Below are positions 26,167 through 35,337 of a DNA stretch of 64,000 nt, piece after piece (the first letter of the stretch is position 1; the number at the start of each line of letters is the position of its first letter). This stretch comes from Paenibacillus macerans (GTDB lineage Bacteria > Bacillota > Bacilli > Paenibacillales > Paenibacillaceae): assembly GCF_900454495.1 (NCBI RefSeq), contig NZ_UGSI01000002.1, positions 1,647,001 through 1,711,000 of the forward strand, given 5' to 3'. The translations under genes and the position numbers were made by a program. Below the pieces are notes generated by a model that saw only the letters and a program-made list of their open reading frames with translations, searched no databases and was not told where the DNA came from.

Positions 26167-27143
26167 GCGAACCATTACTGCAAGTAGAGCATCTGAAAAA
26201 ATATTACCCGATCGGCGGGGGGATGTTCGGTAAGTCCAAACAGCAGTTCGTCAAAGCGGTCGACGATATTTCGTTTACGGTGCAAAAAGGCGAAACGTTT
26301 GGGCTTGTCGGCGAAAGCGGCTGCGGCAAATCAACCACCGGCCGCTCGCTGCTGCGGCTGATCGAACCGACGGACGGGCGCGTCATTTTTAACGGCGAGG
26401 ATATCACCGCGCTTTCCCCGGAGGAACTGCGCAAAAAACGCAAAGATATGCAAATCGTGTTCCAGGATCCGTTTTCGTCGCTGGATCCCCGCCACACCGT
26501 ACAGCGCATTTTGGAGGAGCCGCTCATTGTGCATGGCGTCGGCGACGCGAAAGAACGCCGGAACATCATCGACCGGCTGATCGATGTCGTCGGTTTGACG
26601 CAAGGCCATCTGCAGCGGTATCCGCACCAATTTTCCGGCGGACAGCGGCAGCGGATCGGCATCGCCCGGGCGCTTTCGCTCCAGCCGAAGCTGATCGTCG
26701 CGGACGAACCGGTCTCGGCGCTGGATGTTTCGATTCAGTCGCAGGTGATCAACCTGCTGCAGGATTTGCAGGAGGAATTCGGCCTGACCTACATTTTTAT
26801 CGCGCATGATCTCAGCGTGGTGAAGCATATTTGCGATCGGGTCGCGGTGATGTATCTCGGACGGATTGTGGAGATCGCCGAGAAAAACAAGCTGTATTCC
26901 GCGCCGCAGCATCCATATACCCAGGCGCTGTTGTCCGCGGTGCCGGAACCGGATCCGGACAAAAAGCCCGAGCGGATTATTTTGCAGGGAGAAGTGCCAA
27001 GTCCGGCGAATGCCCCGGTCGGCTGCGCCTTTCATACGCGCTGTCCGATGGCGATGGACGTTTGCCGTTCGAAACGGCCCGACCTCGCGGAAACGGAAGC
27101 CGGCCATCTGACGGCCTGCCACCTGTTTACTCAAGAGGCATAA
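26163..27143 (+). CDS. dppF: Peptide ABC transporter ATPase (DppF/OppF)
   Basis: Second ATPase of the importer, 326 residues. Walker A GESGCGKST, signature FSGGQRQR, Walker B LIVADEPVSALD, and the C-terminal CAFHTRCPMAMDVC tail identify the OppF/DppF branch. The start overlaps the dppD stop (ATGA), so translation is coupled. A 6-bp hairpin AGCCGG/CCGGCT lies in the 80-bp gap before the binding-protein gene. Confidence 0.92.
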   Translation: MSEPLLQVEHLKKYYPIGGGMFGKSKQQFVKAVDDISFTVQKGETFGLVGESGCGKSTTGRSLLRLIEPTDGRVIFNGEDITALSPEELRKKRKDMQIVFQDPFSSLDPRHTVQRILEEPLIVHGVGDAKERRNIIDRLIDVVGLTQGHLQRYPHQFSGGQRQRIGIARALSLQPKLIVADEPVSALDVSIQSQVINLLQDLQEEFGLTYIFIAHDLSVVKHICDRVAVMYLGRIVEIAEKNKLYSAPQHPYTQALLSAVPEPDPDKKPERIILQGEVPSPANAPVGCAFHTRCPMAMDVCRSKRPDLAETEAGHLTACHLFTQEA

Positions 27144-27223
27144 ATGGTTTATAGCCGGCATAAACGTCCGGCTTCATATAAACAAACCCATATATATTCA
27201 ATGTCAAGAAGGGAGCCACACTT

Positions 27224-28885
27224 ATGAAAGCAAAGAGATGGAGCAGTGTCATTTTGCTATTGATGCTGAGCATGGCCGTTGCCTTGACGGGCTGCGGCGG
27301 CAACGGCGGCGGAGGCAACAAAGCCGCGGGCACAAATACGGGGGCGAACACGGGAGCGGAAGCTCCGGCAGGATCCGCGCAGGATACATTGATCGTCGGA
27401 CGCGGCGGCGATTCCGCATCCCTGGATCCTTCGATCGTCACCGACGGCGAATCGCTTAAAATTACGCACCAGGTGTTTGATTCCTTGCTGGAGTACAAGG
27501 AAGGAACAACGGAAGTGCAGCCGTCCCTCGCCGAAAGCTGGACGGTTTCCGAAGACGGCCTCAAATACACGTTCAAGCTGCGCCAAGGCGTCAAGTTCCA
27601 TGATGGAACCGACTTCAACGCCGAAGCTGTCGTCTTTAACTTCACGCGTTGGTCCGATCCGAAAAGCGAATACAAGTTTGAAGGGGACTCTTTCGATTAT
27701 TATGACTCGATGTTTGGTCCGGACGGCAAACGCGTCATTAAAGAAGTCAAAGCTATCGACGACAATACGGTGGAATTCACGCTGAATCAGCCGCAGGCGC
27801 CTTTCCTGCAAAATCTGGCCATGACCTCGTTCGGGATTGCCAGCCCAACGGCAATTAAAGAGAAGAAGGAAAACTTCAAAAACGAACCGGTCGGCACAGG
27901 GCCGTTTGTGTTCAAAGAGTGGAAACGCAACGATTCGATTACCTTGGAAAAGAACCCGAACTACTGGAAGGAAGGGCTTCCGAAGCTGAACAAAGTTATC
28001 GTTCGTTCGATCCCGGACAACTCCGCGCGCTTTAATGCACTGCAAAGCGGTGAAATCGACCTGATGGAAGACTTGACCCCAGACGATCTGGCTACGCTGC
28101 AAAGCAACCCGGATCTGCAAAAAATCGAACGTCCGTCCAACAACGTGGGTTACGTCGGCTTCAACCTGAAGAAAGAACCGTTTAACAACGTAAAAGTAAG
28201 ACAAGCGCTTAGCTATGCCGTAAATAAACAAGGAATCATCGACGCTTTCTTCGCGGGCCAGGCCCAGCCGGCCAAAAACCCGATGCCGCCGTCCCTATGG
28301 GGCTACAACGACAGCATTCAGGATTACGAATACGATTTGGAAAAAGCGAAGCAACTGCTGGCGGAAGCCGGCTACCCGAACGGCCTGCCGGGCGAGTATA
28401 CGTTCTACGCGATGCCGGTATCCCGTCCTTACATGCCTGACGGCAAGAAAGTAGCCGAAGTTATTCAAGCGGATTTCGAAAAAATCGGCGTTAAAGTGAA
28501 CATCGAATCTCCGGAATGGGCGACTTATATTGACGATGCGCAAGCCGGTGACAAAGACGACATCTACATGCTCGGATGGCAAGGCGACAACGGCGACCCG
28601 GACAACTTCCTGTACACGCTGCTGGACAAAGACGCCATTCCGTCCAACAACTACAGCTATTACGCCAACGATGAGCTGCACGAGATTTTGAAGCAGGCGC
28701 AAGTTGAAACCGAGCAATCGAAACGCGAAGAGCTGTACAAAAAAGCCCAGGAAATCATCAAAGCCGATGCACCGTGGATTCCGCTCGTGCATACGACGCC
28801 GCTGCTTGCAGCCAAAGCCAATGTAAAAGGATACGTTCCGTCTCCGACAGGGACAGAGTACTACAGCAACATTTATTTCGAATAA
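27224..28885 (+). CDS. dppE: Peptide-binding lipoprotein (DppE/OppA family)
   Basis: Solute-binding protein (family SBP_bac_5) that captures peptides outside and delivers them to the permeases, 553 residues. Lipoprotein signal with lipobox ALTGC, then a Gly/Asn/Ala-rich linker, then the cluster-C binding domain starting LIVGRGGDSASLDPS. The conserved block KFHDGTDFNAEAVVFNF and the late SPEWATYIDDAQAGDKD region are visible. AAGGGAG precedes the ATG. A hairpin without T tract follows its stop. It may be made in excess over the permeases. Confidence 0.92.
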   Translation: MKAKRWSSVILLLMLSMAVALTGCGGNGGGGNKAAGTNTGANTGAEAPAGSAQDTLIVGRGGDSASLDPSIVTDGESLKITHQVFDSLLEYKEGTTEVQPSLAESWTVSEDGLKYTFKLRQGVKFHDGTDFNAEAVVFNFTRWSDPKSEYKFEGDSFDYYDSMFGPDGKRVIKEVKAIDDNTVEFTLNQPQAPFLQNLAMTSFGIASPTAIKEKKENFKNEPVGTGPFVFKEWKRNDSITLEKNPNYWKEGLPKLNKVIVRSIPDNSARFNALQSGEIDLMEDLTPDDLATLQSNPDLQKIERPSNNVGYVGFNLKKEPFNNVKVRQALSYAVNKQGIIDAFFAGQAQPAKNPMPPSLWGYNDSIQDYEYDLEKAKQLLAEAGYPNGLPGEYTFYAMPVSRPYMPDGKKVAEVIQADFEKIGVKVNIESPEWATYIDDAQAGDKDDIYMLGWQGDNGDPDNFLYTLLDKDAIPSNNYSYYANDELHEILKQAQVETEQSKREELYKKAQEIIKADAPWIPLVHTTPLLAAKANVKGYVPSPTGTEYYSNIYFE

Positions 28886-28887
28886 CG

Positions 28888-28905
28888 GGCGTTTTTGTTA
28901 ACGCC
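28888..28905 (+). other. Intercistronic hairpin between dppE and dppB
   Basis: GGCGTT-TTTGTT-AACGCC, six base pairs, no T tract. Its place directly behind the binding-protein gene suggests mRNA 3' protection or partial attenuation, a common way to raise binding-protein levels. Confidence 0.5.
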
Positions 28906-28925
28906 TCTGGCAGGTGAGCCTTAAC

Positions 28926-29930
28926 TTGAAAGCCTATATTTTTAAACGATTGTTAATCATGGTTCCTGTCCTGATCGGAATGACGATTATCGTATTCTCC
29001 ATTATCCATGCGATTCCCGGTGATCCTGCGGAAACCATTCTGGGGCAGAAAGCGACGGAGCAGTCCAAAGAGGCGCTTCGGGAACAACTGGGTTTAAACA
29101 ATCCGTGGTATCAGCAGTACTTTACGTATATGGGAGATTTGCTGCAGGGCGACCTGGGGCAATCGATCCGCACGAGAGTGCCGATTTCCCAAGAGATCAT
29201 GCCGTATTTGGCCGCCACCGCGGAGCTGACCATTTCGGCGATGCTGTTCGCCATCATCGTTGGGGTAAACGCCGGGATCATTAGCGCGTGGAAGCAAAAC
29301 TCCTGGTTTGACTACATTTGCATGCTGATTGCACTCATCGGGGTGTCGATGCCGATTTTCTGGCTCGGTCTGATGGAACAGTGGATCTTCTCCTTGAAGC
29401 TCCACTGGCTCCCTTCGATCGGCCGCATGAATCAGCGTGATCCGGTGGAAACCGTGACGAATCTGTATGTGCTCGACACGATTATAGCCGGCCGTTGGGA
29501 TCAGCTGTGGACGGTGATCAAGCACTTGGTTTTGCCGAGCGTGGCGCTGGGCACGATTCCGATGGCGGTGATCGCCCGGATGACGCGCTCGAGCATGCTG
29601 GAGGTCATGAATTCGGATTTTGTCCGCACGGCGAAAGCCAAGGGGTTATCGCAATTCGTCGTCGTTTACAAGCATGCGCTTAAAAATGCGTTTATTCCGG
29701 TGCTGACGGTCATCGGCCTGCAAACCGGGGCACTGCTCGGCGGCGCGGTGTTGACGGAAACGATTTTCGCCTGGCCGGGCGTAGGACGTTATATCTACGA
29801 TGCGATCAGCTCGCGCGATTATCCGGTCATTCAATCCGGCATTCTGATCATCGCTTTTATTTTCGTCTTCATCAATCTGATTGTGGATTTGCTGTACGCC
29901 GCGGTCGATCCACGCATTCGCTATCGGTAA
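28926..29930 (+). CDS. dppB: Peptide ABC transporter permease (DppB/OppB)
   Basis: Membrane subunit of the importer, 334 residues, six predicted helices. The N-terminal helix IFKRLLIMVPVLIGMTIIVF and the EAA-type loop (RTAKAKGLSQFVVVYKHALKN) are typical. The TTG start at 28926 has AGGTGAG 7 nt upstream; an in-frame GTG at 28914 is inside that site and less likely. It ends 12 bp before dppC. Confidence 0.9.
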   Translation: MKAYIFKRLLIMVPVLIGMTIIVFSIIHAIPGDPAETILGQKATEQSKEALREQLGLNNPWYQQYFTYMGDLLQGDLGQSIRTRVPISQEIMPYLAATAELTISAMLFAIIVGVNAGIISAWKQNSWFDYICMLIALIGVSMPIFWLGLMEQWIFSLKLHWLPSIGRMNQRDPVETVTNLYVLDTIIAGRWDQLWTVIKHLVLPSVALGTIPMAVIARMTRSSMLEVMNSDFVRTAKAKGLSQFVVVYKHALKNAFIPVLTVIGLQTGALLGGAVLTETIFAWPGVGRYIYDAISSRDYPVIQSGILIIAFIFVFINLIVDLLYAAVDPRIRYR

Positions 29931-29942
29931 AGGAGGGAAACC

Positions 29943-30839
29943 ATGGCTCAAATCACTGCAAGCACAGGCGGCAACTCCGCCATTCAGGCCGAAAAGGTTT
30001 CCGGGCCTTGGCGCGATGCGTGGAGAACGTTCCGCAAAAATAAAATCGCCATGATCGGTCTGATCATGATTGTGCTGTTTGTCATCATCGCGCTGCTGGC
30101 TCCCGTGGTCGCGCCTTATGATTTTAAGGCCCAGGAGTTGGGGAACCGCTTAAAACCCCCGTCTTCCGAGCATTGGTTCGGCACGGACGACCTGGGGCGC
30201 GACCTGTTCACCCGGGTACTGTACGGGGCGCGGATTTCCCTGTGGGTTGGCACGTTTTCCGTTATCGGATCGATTATCCTCGGCACGATTCTCGGGATTC
30301 TCGCCGGGTTTTACGGGAAATGGATCGATATGATCATCTCGCGCCTGTTTGATATCCTGCTCGCGTTTCCGAGCATTCTGCTGGCGATCGCCATCGTCGC
30401 CATCCTCGGCCCGTCGCTGCAAAACGCGCTGTACGCGATCGCGATCGTCAACATTCCGACGTACGGCCGCCTGGTCCGCGCCAAGGTGCTCAGCTTGAAA
30501 AACGAAGAGTACATTACGGCCGCGCGGGCGATCGGGATGAAGAACAGCGGCATTCTGCTGCGGCACATCCTGCCGAACAGCTTAACGCCGATCATCGTGC
30601 AGGGCACGCTCGGCATCGCCACGGCGATTATTGAAGCCGCCGCACTTGGCTTCCTTGGCCTCGGCGCGCAGCCGCCGGCACCGGAATGGGGTAAAATGCT
30701 GTCCGACTCGCGGCAATTTATCGCCACGGCTCCGTGGACGGTTATTTTCCCGGGGGTGTCGATCATGCTCACCGTGCTTGCCTTCAACTTGATGGGCGAC
30801 GGTTTGCGCGACGCCTTGGACCCGCGGATGAAAAATTAA
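29943..30839 (+). CDS. dppC: Peptide ABC transporter permease (DppC/OppC)
   Basis: Second membrane subunit, 298 residues, with a cytoplasmic N-terminal segment, OppC-type first helix (near residues 37-57) and five more helices. The EAA loop reads TAARAIGMKNSGILLRHILPN. AAAGGAGG lies 6 nt before the ATG. It is the last gene of the operon, followed by a strong terminator and then the second insertion sequence. Confidence 0.92.
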   Translation: MAQITASTGGNSAIQAEKVSGPWRDAWRTFRKNKIAMIGLIMIVLFVIIALLAPVVAPYDFKAQELGNRLKPPSSEHWFGTDDLGRDLFTRVLYGARISLWVGTFSVIGSIILGTILGILAGFYGKWIDMIISRLFDILLAFPSILLAIAIVAILGPSLQNALYAIAIVNIPTYGRLVRAKVLSLKNEEYITAARAIGMKNSGILLRHILPNSLTPIIVQGTLGIATAIIEAAALGFLGLGAQPPAPEWGKMLSDSRQFIATAPWTVIFPGVSIMLTVLAFNLMGDGLRDALDPRMKN

Positions 30840-30866
30840 TAGGAATCTTGATCATTTAGCTTAACT

Positions 30867-30894
30867 GCCGGGAGGGATCCCGGCGGTTTTTTTT
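30867..30894 (+). terminator. Terminator of the dpp operon
   Basis: GCCGGGA pairs with TCCCGGC, followed by GG and eight T. Confidence 0.9.
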
Positions 30895-31329
30895 GACATT
30901 ATAGATTCATAACTCAACTTTCGTAGAGCAAAAATCAGCTTAGGCCCCTGCGTTGAAAGCTTGAGGATAGGGAAGTGAGGTGGGCGGCAGATCAGCACTC
31001 CTTGTCCGGGTGCTTTGCACGATTATCCCTTTTGATCAGGCAGCAGAGAAACAGGCAAGCTCGGGAGAAAAAAATATCCGTGGAGAAGTAGATAGGTTCG
31101 AGATAATTTAGACAGGTATAGGAGAAGAAATCAGGTTTATAGAAGGTGAAGCAGACCGGAAGGAGATCGAGACAGGAGATCAAGGACAGGACGCGAGGGA
31201 AACGAAAAGACCGTGATGTTGCTATAGCCTGAACTCTTCCGCCTGCAGCAACGCCCGCACTGTTCATGCTAATCAACACCCAATTAAGTTGATCCGCATC
31301 AAGTAACCCCCACCGTTCAAACATCACGA

Positions 31330-32232
31330 TCAGGCCGCAGCCGCAAGGGGCTGGTTCGGTTGGCGTGCGATCAGCCGGCGGTAAGGGATCGCCGGAATCG
31401 CCACACACATTTGCAGCAACTTCTGCCGCATCGTTTCTTCCGCTTTGGGCAGGCGCAGCCGGCGGCGTACGGTGTACTCGTTCAGGTACGCCTGCAGATG
31501 CTTCAGTCCCAAGGCTCCATACGTACTCTTCAGCGATTCCCACGCCTCTCTCACCACTCTCCGCAAGGGCGCATACAGCCGAAAGGCCTGAGGGAACAAC
31601 TGTACCGCCGATGTACGGACATCCACATGCCCGCCAATAAACGCGGTTAGATCGTGACGGTTTGCCCTCTTTTCGCCTCCCCGCTTATGCGGCACCAGGC
31701 GGATTTTGACGTGCTCCGGCTCGCCCGACTCCGTGACCGTGCAGCCGGCTACGACCGCCGAGGCGTACGGATGCGAAAGCTGACACCGGGACGGATTACG
31801 CCCATACTGATCGCTGTTCACCTTCACGTCTCCGGAGAGCAGTTCCCGGGCATCGAACTCCCCCACGGCATGGCGTATTTTGTGCAGCATCGACCAGGCG
31901 GTCTTGTAGGTGACCCGGATCACCTGGCGCAGCCGCAGCGCCGAGATGCCGCCCTCCAGCAGGAATAAATCCAGGGCCTCGAACCACTTGAGCAAGGGCA
32001 GATGCGTTCCTTCAAAAATCGTGCCGACCAAAGGCGATGTTTGATGCTTGCATTTTCCGCACTCGAACAAGGGGATATGCCGGGAGGTCAGACGGCTGCA
32101 CCGGGTGTGAGCGCAACGCGGGCAGACAAAGCCGTTTGGCCACTTCATCGCGATCAGCGCCTCCATGCAGTCCTGTTCGCTGTTAAAACGGCTGCTGAAT
32201 GGCTGAAGTTCCGTTCCCGTATTGGCTTCCAT
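31330..32232 (-). CDS. IS1595-family-like transposase, copy 2
   Basis: Nearly the same protein as copy 1 (300 residues from ATG 32232, which aligns with the copy 1 start and has GGGGGCGAG upstream). Zinc ribbon CPRCAHTRC/CGKCKHQT, VNSDQYG in place of the usual Asp-Glu motif, and a three-residue deletion near the C-terminus (RLRLPKAEET against RLRLQGGRPGAAET in copy 1 with other changes). Intact frame, so both copies could be active. Confidence 0.82.
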   Translation of the reverse strand: MEANTGTELQPFSSRFNSEQDCMEALIAMKWPNGFVCPRCAHTRCSRLTSRHIPLFECGKCKHQTSPLVGTIFEGTHLPLLKWFEALDLFLLEGGISALRLRQVIRVTYKTAWSMLHKIRHAVGEFDARELLSGDVKVNSDQYGRNPSRCQLSHPYASAVVAGCTVTESGEPEHVKIRLVPHKRGGEKRANRHDLTAFIGGHVDVRTSAVQLFPQAFRLYAPLRRVVREAWESLKSTYGALGLKHLQAYLNEYTVRRRLRLPKAEETMRQKLLQMCVAIPAIPYRRLIARQPNQPLAAAA

Positions 32233-32260
32233 ATCGGCTCGCCCCCAAATCAAGAATATA

Positions 32261-32312
32261 CGAACATAGGTTCCATTTATTTCATTATACCAAACGTATG
32301 TTCCCTTATCAA
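32261..32312 (-). promoter_or_regulatory. Sigma-A promoter with two LexA-like boxes, IS copy 2
   Basis: Same as in copy 1: TTGATA (32307-32312), 17-bp spacer, TATAAT (32284-32289), with LexA-like boxes at 32291-32304 (in the spacer) and 32261-32274. Conserved base for base although the flanking non-coding parts of the two copies differ. Confidence 0.7.
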
Positions 32313-32576
32313 GCCGAAAATCTCACCTGAACCGCCTCATTTTTTCCTCATCTTTTTTGTTTTTTTCTTCTCTCTTTTTTTGGAACCCTTACTCTAGTCC
32401 CCTTGCTCCCTGCTCCCTGGACGAAAGGGATAATCGTGCAAAGGCAGGCAGCAGTCAGGGGTACCACCAAGACACGGACCCTTTAGACAGCCCCTCACCT
32501 GGTGCCTACTTGATTGGCTGGTTGACTTACAACAGCTGCTCGACTTGACCAACGAAGCAGCCCAAAAAGCCGATCA

Positions 32577-32894
32577 GGGTCATGTGATACCGTCAGGCTG
32601 GGAAATACCGGGGAAATGAGCTGATAAGGTCGCTGGTGTCCGTTAGAGCGGCCTCCAAAGCTTAGGAAGAGCCTCCAGTCGTTCCAAAGTAGAAATCAGA
32701 GCCATAAAAGGGCGCCGTCAGGCGTTTTTCTTATACTCTCCTGATGCTTGGCTACTCTATGTCAACTTTCCCCCATCATTTTGAAGAGCATTTGAGGGAA
32801 GATAATATGATGTCAATTATTTTCACATATATTGGGCTTCCAGTTATAGTTTAGAGAATAAGATATAGCAAAGAGAAGGGCAGGAGGCGGCGAG
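32577..32894. other. Interval between IS copy 2 and ldh
   Basis: No gene is visible. A small hairpin CGCC-GTCA-GGCG followed by five T (about 32713-32730) could end transcription coming from the left. The rest is AT-rich and probably contains the ldh promoter, but none could be assigned well. Confidence 0.4.
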
Positions 32895-33848
32895 ATGGAA
32901 AAAAAGTTCAGAAAGGTGGCCATTGTGGGTTCCGGATTGGTCGGCACGGCTTGTGCCTATTCCATGATTAACCAATCCATCAGCGAGGAAATTATGATGA
33001 TCGACCGGACCTATGACCGCGCGGTGGCGCATGCGCTCGATTTGTCTCATTGCATGGATTTTACCTCGACGCGCACGAAGGTCGTTGCCGGGCGTTTGGA
33101 GGACTGTCGTGACGTTGATGTGGTGGTACTTACGGCCGGAGCTAATCCGAAGCCGGGGCAAACGAGGCTGGACGTGCTTGGGGACGCGGAAAAAATTACT
33201 CGGGATATCGTTAGCCGGCTTGTGGACGGAGGGTTTGACGGCATTTTTGTCGTCGCAGCCAACCCGGTTGATATTGTTACGTATATTGTACGCCAGGTGT
33301 CAGGTTTTCTGCGGAACCGGGTGATCGGCACCGGCACTTCGATCGATTCGGCCCGGCTTAAAACGCTGCTGTCGGAAGTGTTTTCCATCGATCCGCGCAG
33401 CGTTAACGGCTATGTGTTGGGTGAGCACGGCGATTCGCAGTTTGTGGCATGGTCGCATGTGACGATCGGCGGCAAACCGTTGCTGCACATTCTCGACCAG
33501 CACAAAGAGCGTTTTCGCCATGTCGATTTGGACGAAATCGCCAAGAAAACGAAGGATGCCGGCTGGGAGATTTTTACCCGTAAAGGCAATACACAATTCG
33601 GCATCGGCAACGCGCTTAGCTTTATCGTCCGTTCGATTCTGAACGACGAGCACAAAATTATCGCCGTGTCCGCGGTCCTTGATGGCGAATACGGGCAATC
33701 CGGGGTATGCGCCGGGGTGCCGGCCATTATCGGCGGTGGCGGTATTGTGGAGATTTTGGAGCTGAATTTGGCGGAGGAGGAGCGGCATAAATTCGAGCAT
33801 TCCTGCGGCATACTTAAATCTGCGATCCAAAGTTTGCAGCGGCGGTAA
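32895..33848 (+). CDS. ldh: L-lactate/2-hydroxyacid dehydrogenase
   Basis: NAD-dependent enzyme of the LDH/MDH superfamily, 317 residues, expected to reduce pyruvate or a related 2-keto acid. NAD site GSGLVGTACAYSM, catalytic pair Asp in GTGTSIDSARLKTLL and His in GEHGDSQFVAWS. In the substrate-specificity loop the usual LDH sequence NQKPGETR reads NPKPGQTR, so the residue that is Gln in LDH and Arg in MDH is Pro. A branched or larger keto acid is therefore possible. GCAGGAGGCG precedes the ATG. Monocistronic. Confidence 0.85.
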   Translation: MEKKFRKVAIVGSGLVGTACAYSMINQSISEEIMMIDRTYDRAVAHALDLSHCMDFTSTRTKVVAGRLEDCRDVDVVVLTAGANPKPGQTRLDVLGDAEKITRDIVSRLVDGGFDGIFVVAANPVDIVTYIVRQVSGFLRNRVIGTGTSIDSARLKTLLSEVFSIDPRSVNGYVLGEHGDSQFVAWSHVTIGGKPLLHILDQHKERFRHVDLDEIAKKTKDAGWEIFTRKGNTQFGIGNALSFIVRSILNDEHKIIAVSAVLDGEYGQSGVCAGVPAIIGGGGIVEILELNLAEEERHKFEHSCGILKSAIQSLQRR

Positions 33849-33880
33849 TCACTTATAAGCCGGTTTAACTTTTGGGACAT

Positions 33881-33910
33881 CCGCCTTAGTTTTGAGGCGG
33901 TTGTTTTTTT
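33881..33910 (+). terminator. Terminator of ldh
   Basis: CCGCCT pairs with AGGCGG over an 8-nt loop, followed by TTG and seven T. Confidence 0.85.
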
Positions 33911-34040
33911 GACTAAGCAAGTGCGCAAGTCAGCCGGTCGGCGTAAGCCCGACGGTGGATGGCTCGCTCCTTCCTGCGGCGGTTCTACCTTTTTGCTCCC
34001 TGTTATATAGTTAGAAAAAATAAATGGGAGCGATGGGATC

Positions 34041-34658
34041 ATGGATGGAATTGTCATCCGGAATCTGGCCGAGCTTGGACAGGACGGTTTAAGGCAGGCG
34101 ACGGAAGTTTTCGTGGACGGCTTTTTTCAATCTCTGCAGTTTTTTTCCAAGGATCGGGCGAGGTTGGTTAGGGCGCTGGAGCACGCTTTGGTCAAGGAGC
34201 GTTTTTTTGTGGCGTTAATGGATGGGAAAGTGTTGGGTATTTTTGCGTTTTCCGCGGGCCGGCTGCGGGCGTTTCGGTTGGATCGGGACGTTTTGCGCAA
34301 AGAACTAGGCTGGCTGAAAGGAAGCCTGTTCCATGCTTTCGTCCGGCAGGAGCTGGAAAAGCCGCTGGGCTTGAAGGACCGGCAGTGCTATTTCGAAGCG
34401 GTGGCAACTGCGGAAGCGGCCAGAGGCAAGGGGGTTGCCACCCGTTTGCATGACCACCTTCACGCTGTTCTGGATTTTGATGAATATATTTTGGAGGTTG
34501 TAGACACCAACACGGCAGCGGTACGTTTGTATGAGAAATTGGGATATGCCGAATTTAAAAGAAAACCGCAAAGGTGGTTTCGGAAGCAGGCGGGCTTCAA
34601 CGCCAGGATATATATGAAGAAACGCGCGGACAATTCCTCGTTACGGCAACATGAATAG
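34041..34658 (+). CDS. GNAT-family N-acetyltransferase
   Basis: Predicted acetyl-CoA-dependent acetyltransferase of unknown substrate, 205 residues. The acetyl-CoA loop is in VATAEAARGKGVATRLHDHL (Q/R-x-x-G-x-G/A pattern, near residue 125-140), followed by LEVVDTNTAAVRLYEKLGYAEF, the usual GNAT end. The ATG follows GGGAGCGATGGGATC. It is alone between ldh and tRNA-Arg. Confidence 0.85.
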   Translation: MDGIVIRNLAELGQDGLRQATEVFVDGFFQSLQFFSKDRARLVRALEHALVKERFFVALMDGKVLGIFAFSAGRLRAFRLDRDVLRKELGWLKGSLFHAFVRQELEKPLGLKDRQCYFEAVATAEAARGKGVATRLHDHLHAVLDFDEYILEVVDTNTAAVRLYEKLGYAEFKRKPQRWFRKQAGFNARIYMKKRADNSSLRQHE

Positions 34659-34799
34659 TGTACCGGACAGGAACATACACTCGTAATATGATTATTGTCC
34701 CATTTGGTGTGCTCTCGCTGCCGATCAAGACTCCACCAGCTAACGCGGTTGGTTTACTACGGCGAACCTTCTCAAGAAGTTCTTATCCCTTTGTACGAC

Positions 34800-34826
34800 A
34801 AAAAAGCTCTCCGAAGAGAGCTTTTA
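34800..34826 (-). terminator. Terminator of the minus-strand tRNA-Arg
   Basis: AAGCTCTC-CGAA-GAGAGCTT; on the minus strand the loop is the stable tetraloop TTCG and T residues follow. Confidence 0.9.
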
Positions 34827-34828
34827 TA

Positions 34829-34902
<74 letters not shown>

Positions 34903-35272
34903 AAAATAAAATAAAATTTACAAGCAAAATTTATTGTATCACAGGATGCTTGGGTTAGCAATATAAATTTTGCACTTGATCGCAGTTTTTTGGCTCAACC
35001 TCGATAAATCGGTGTTGACCACAAGACCTGGTGACCAATCCATTCTTGATTTAATAGAAATAACGGTGAATGCAACCGTTAGAAATACGATCCACTCGAA
35101 ATGTTCGCTAGTTATCCGCTTGAGAGGGCCACTCGAGAAGCTGCGCCTTCCCGTATCATCCCCCATTGTTTCGGACCCAACTTTTTCAGCAACCTGTTGT
35201 TTATCGCCCCCTCGGTTTACCCGATGAATTTGTTGGACGAGGGGGGCGGCGGCGAGTTTAACTCCGGGATTT
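34903..35272. other. Interval upstream of ysoA with one repeat copy
   Basis: No gene is visible. A long open frame that runs from 35101 into ysoA lacks a ribosome site and lies upstream of the ysoA promoter, so it is not accepted. The sequence AATAACGGTGAATGCAACCG, continuing TTAGAAATACG (35059-35089), is a degenerate copy of the GTGGCAACCGTTAGA repeat found at 53977 and 54027. Confidence 0.45.
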
Positions 35273-35300
35273 TTGCCTTGGACCGGGTCTATGCTATAAT
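35273..35300 (+). promoter_or_regulatory. Promoter of ysoA
   Basis: TTGCCT (35273-35278), 16-bp spacer, TATAAT (35295-35300). The predicted start near 35307 leaves a leader of about 30 nt before the ribosome site AAAGGAGGTG. Confidence 0.6.
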
Positions 35301-35337
35301 CTCAATTAATGCAGTGCGGAAGAAAGGAGGTGCCCTT

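Larger units (their letters stand above)
30906..32576 (-). mobile_element. IS1595-like insertion sequence, copy 2
   Basis: Second copy of the element at 9350-10918. The inner 20-bp inverted repeat is perfect here: CTTTGCACGATTATCCCTTT (31013-31032) and its complement (32424-32443). The shared outer sequence runs from ATAACTCAACTTTCGTAGA to AAAAAGCCG. Its left non-coding part is longer than in copy 1 by two segments (about 50 and 90 bp). It inserted just past the dpp terminator. Non-coding parts (30906-31329, 32313-32576) hold no other gene. Confidence 0.75.

Noticed and set aside
32357..32548. Short gene inside the right end of IS copy 2
   Set aside because: The frame is low-complexity at its start, has no ribosome site and is not kept in copy 1.
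35101..35337. N-terminal extension of ysoA by about 79 residues
   Set aside because: It lies mostly upstream of the predicted ysoA promoter, has no ribosome site, and does not fit the expected YsoA start.
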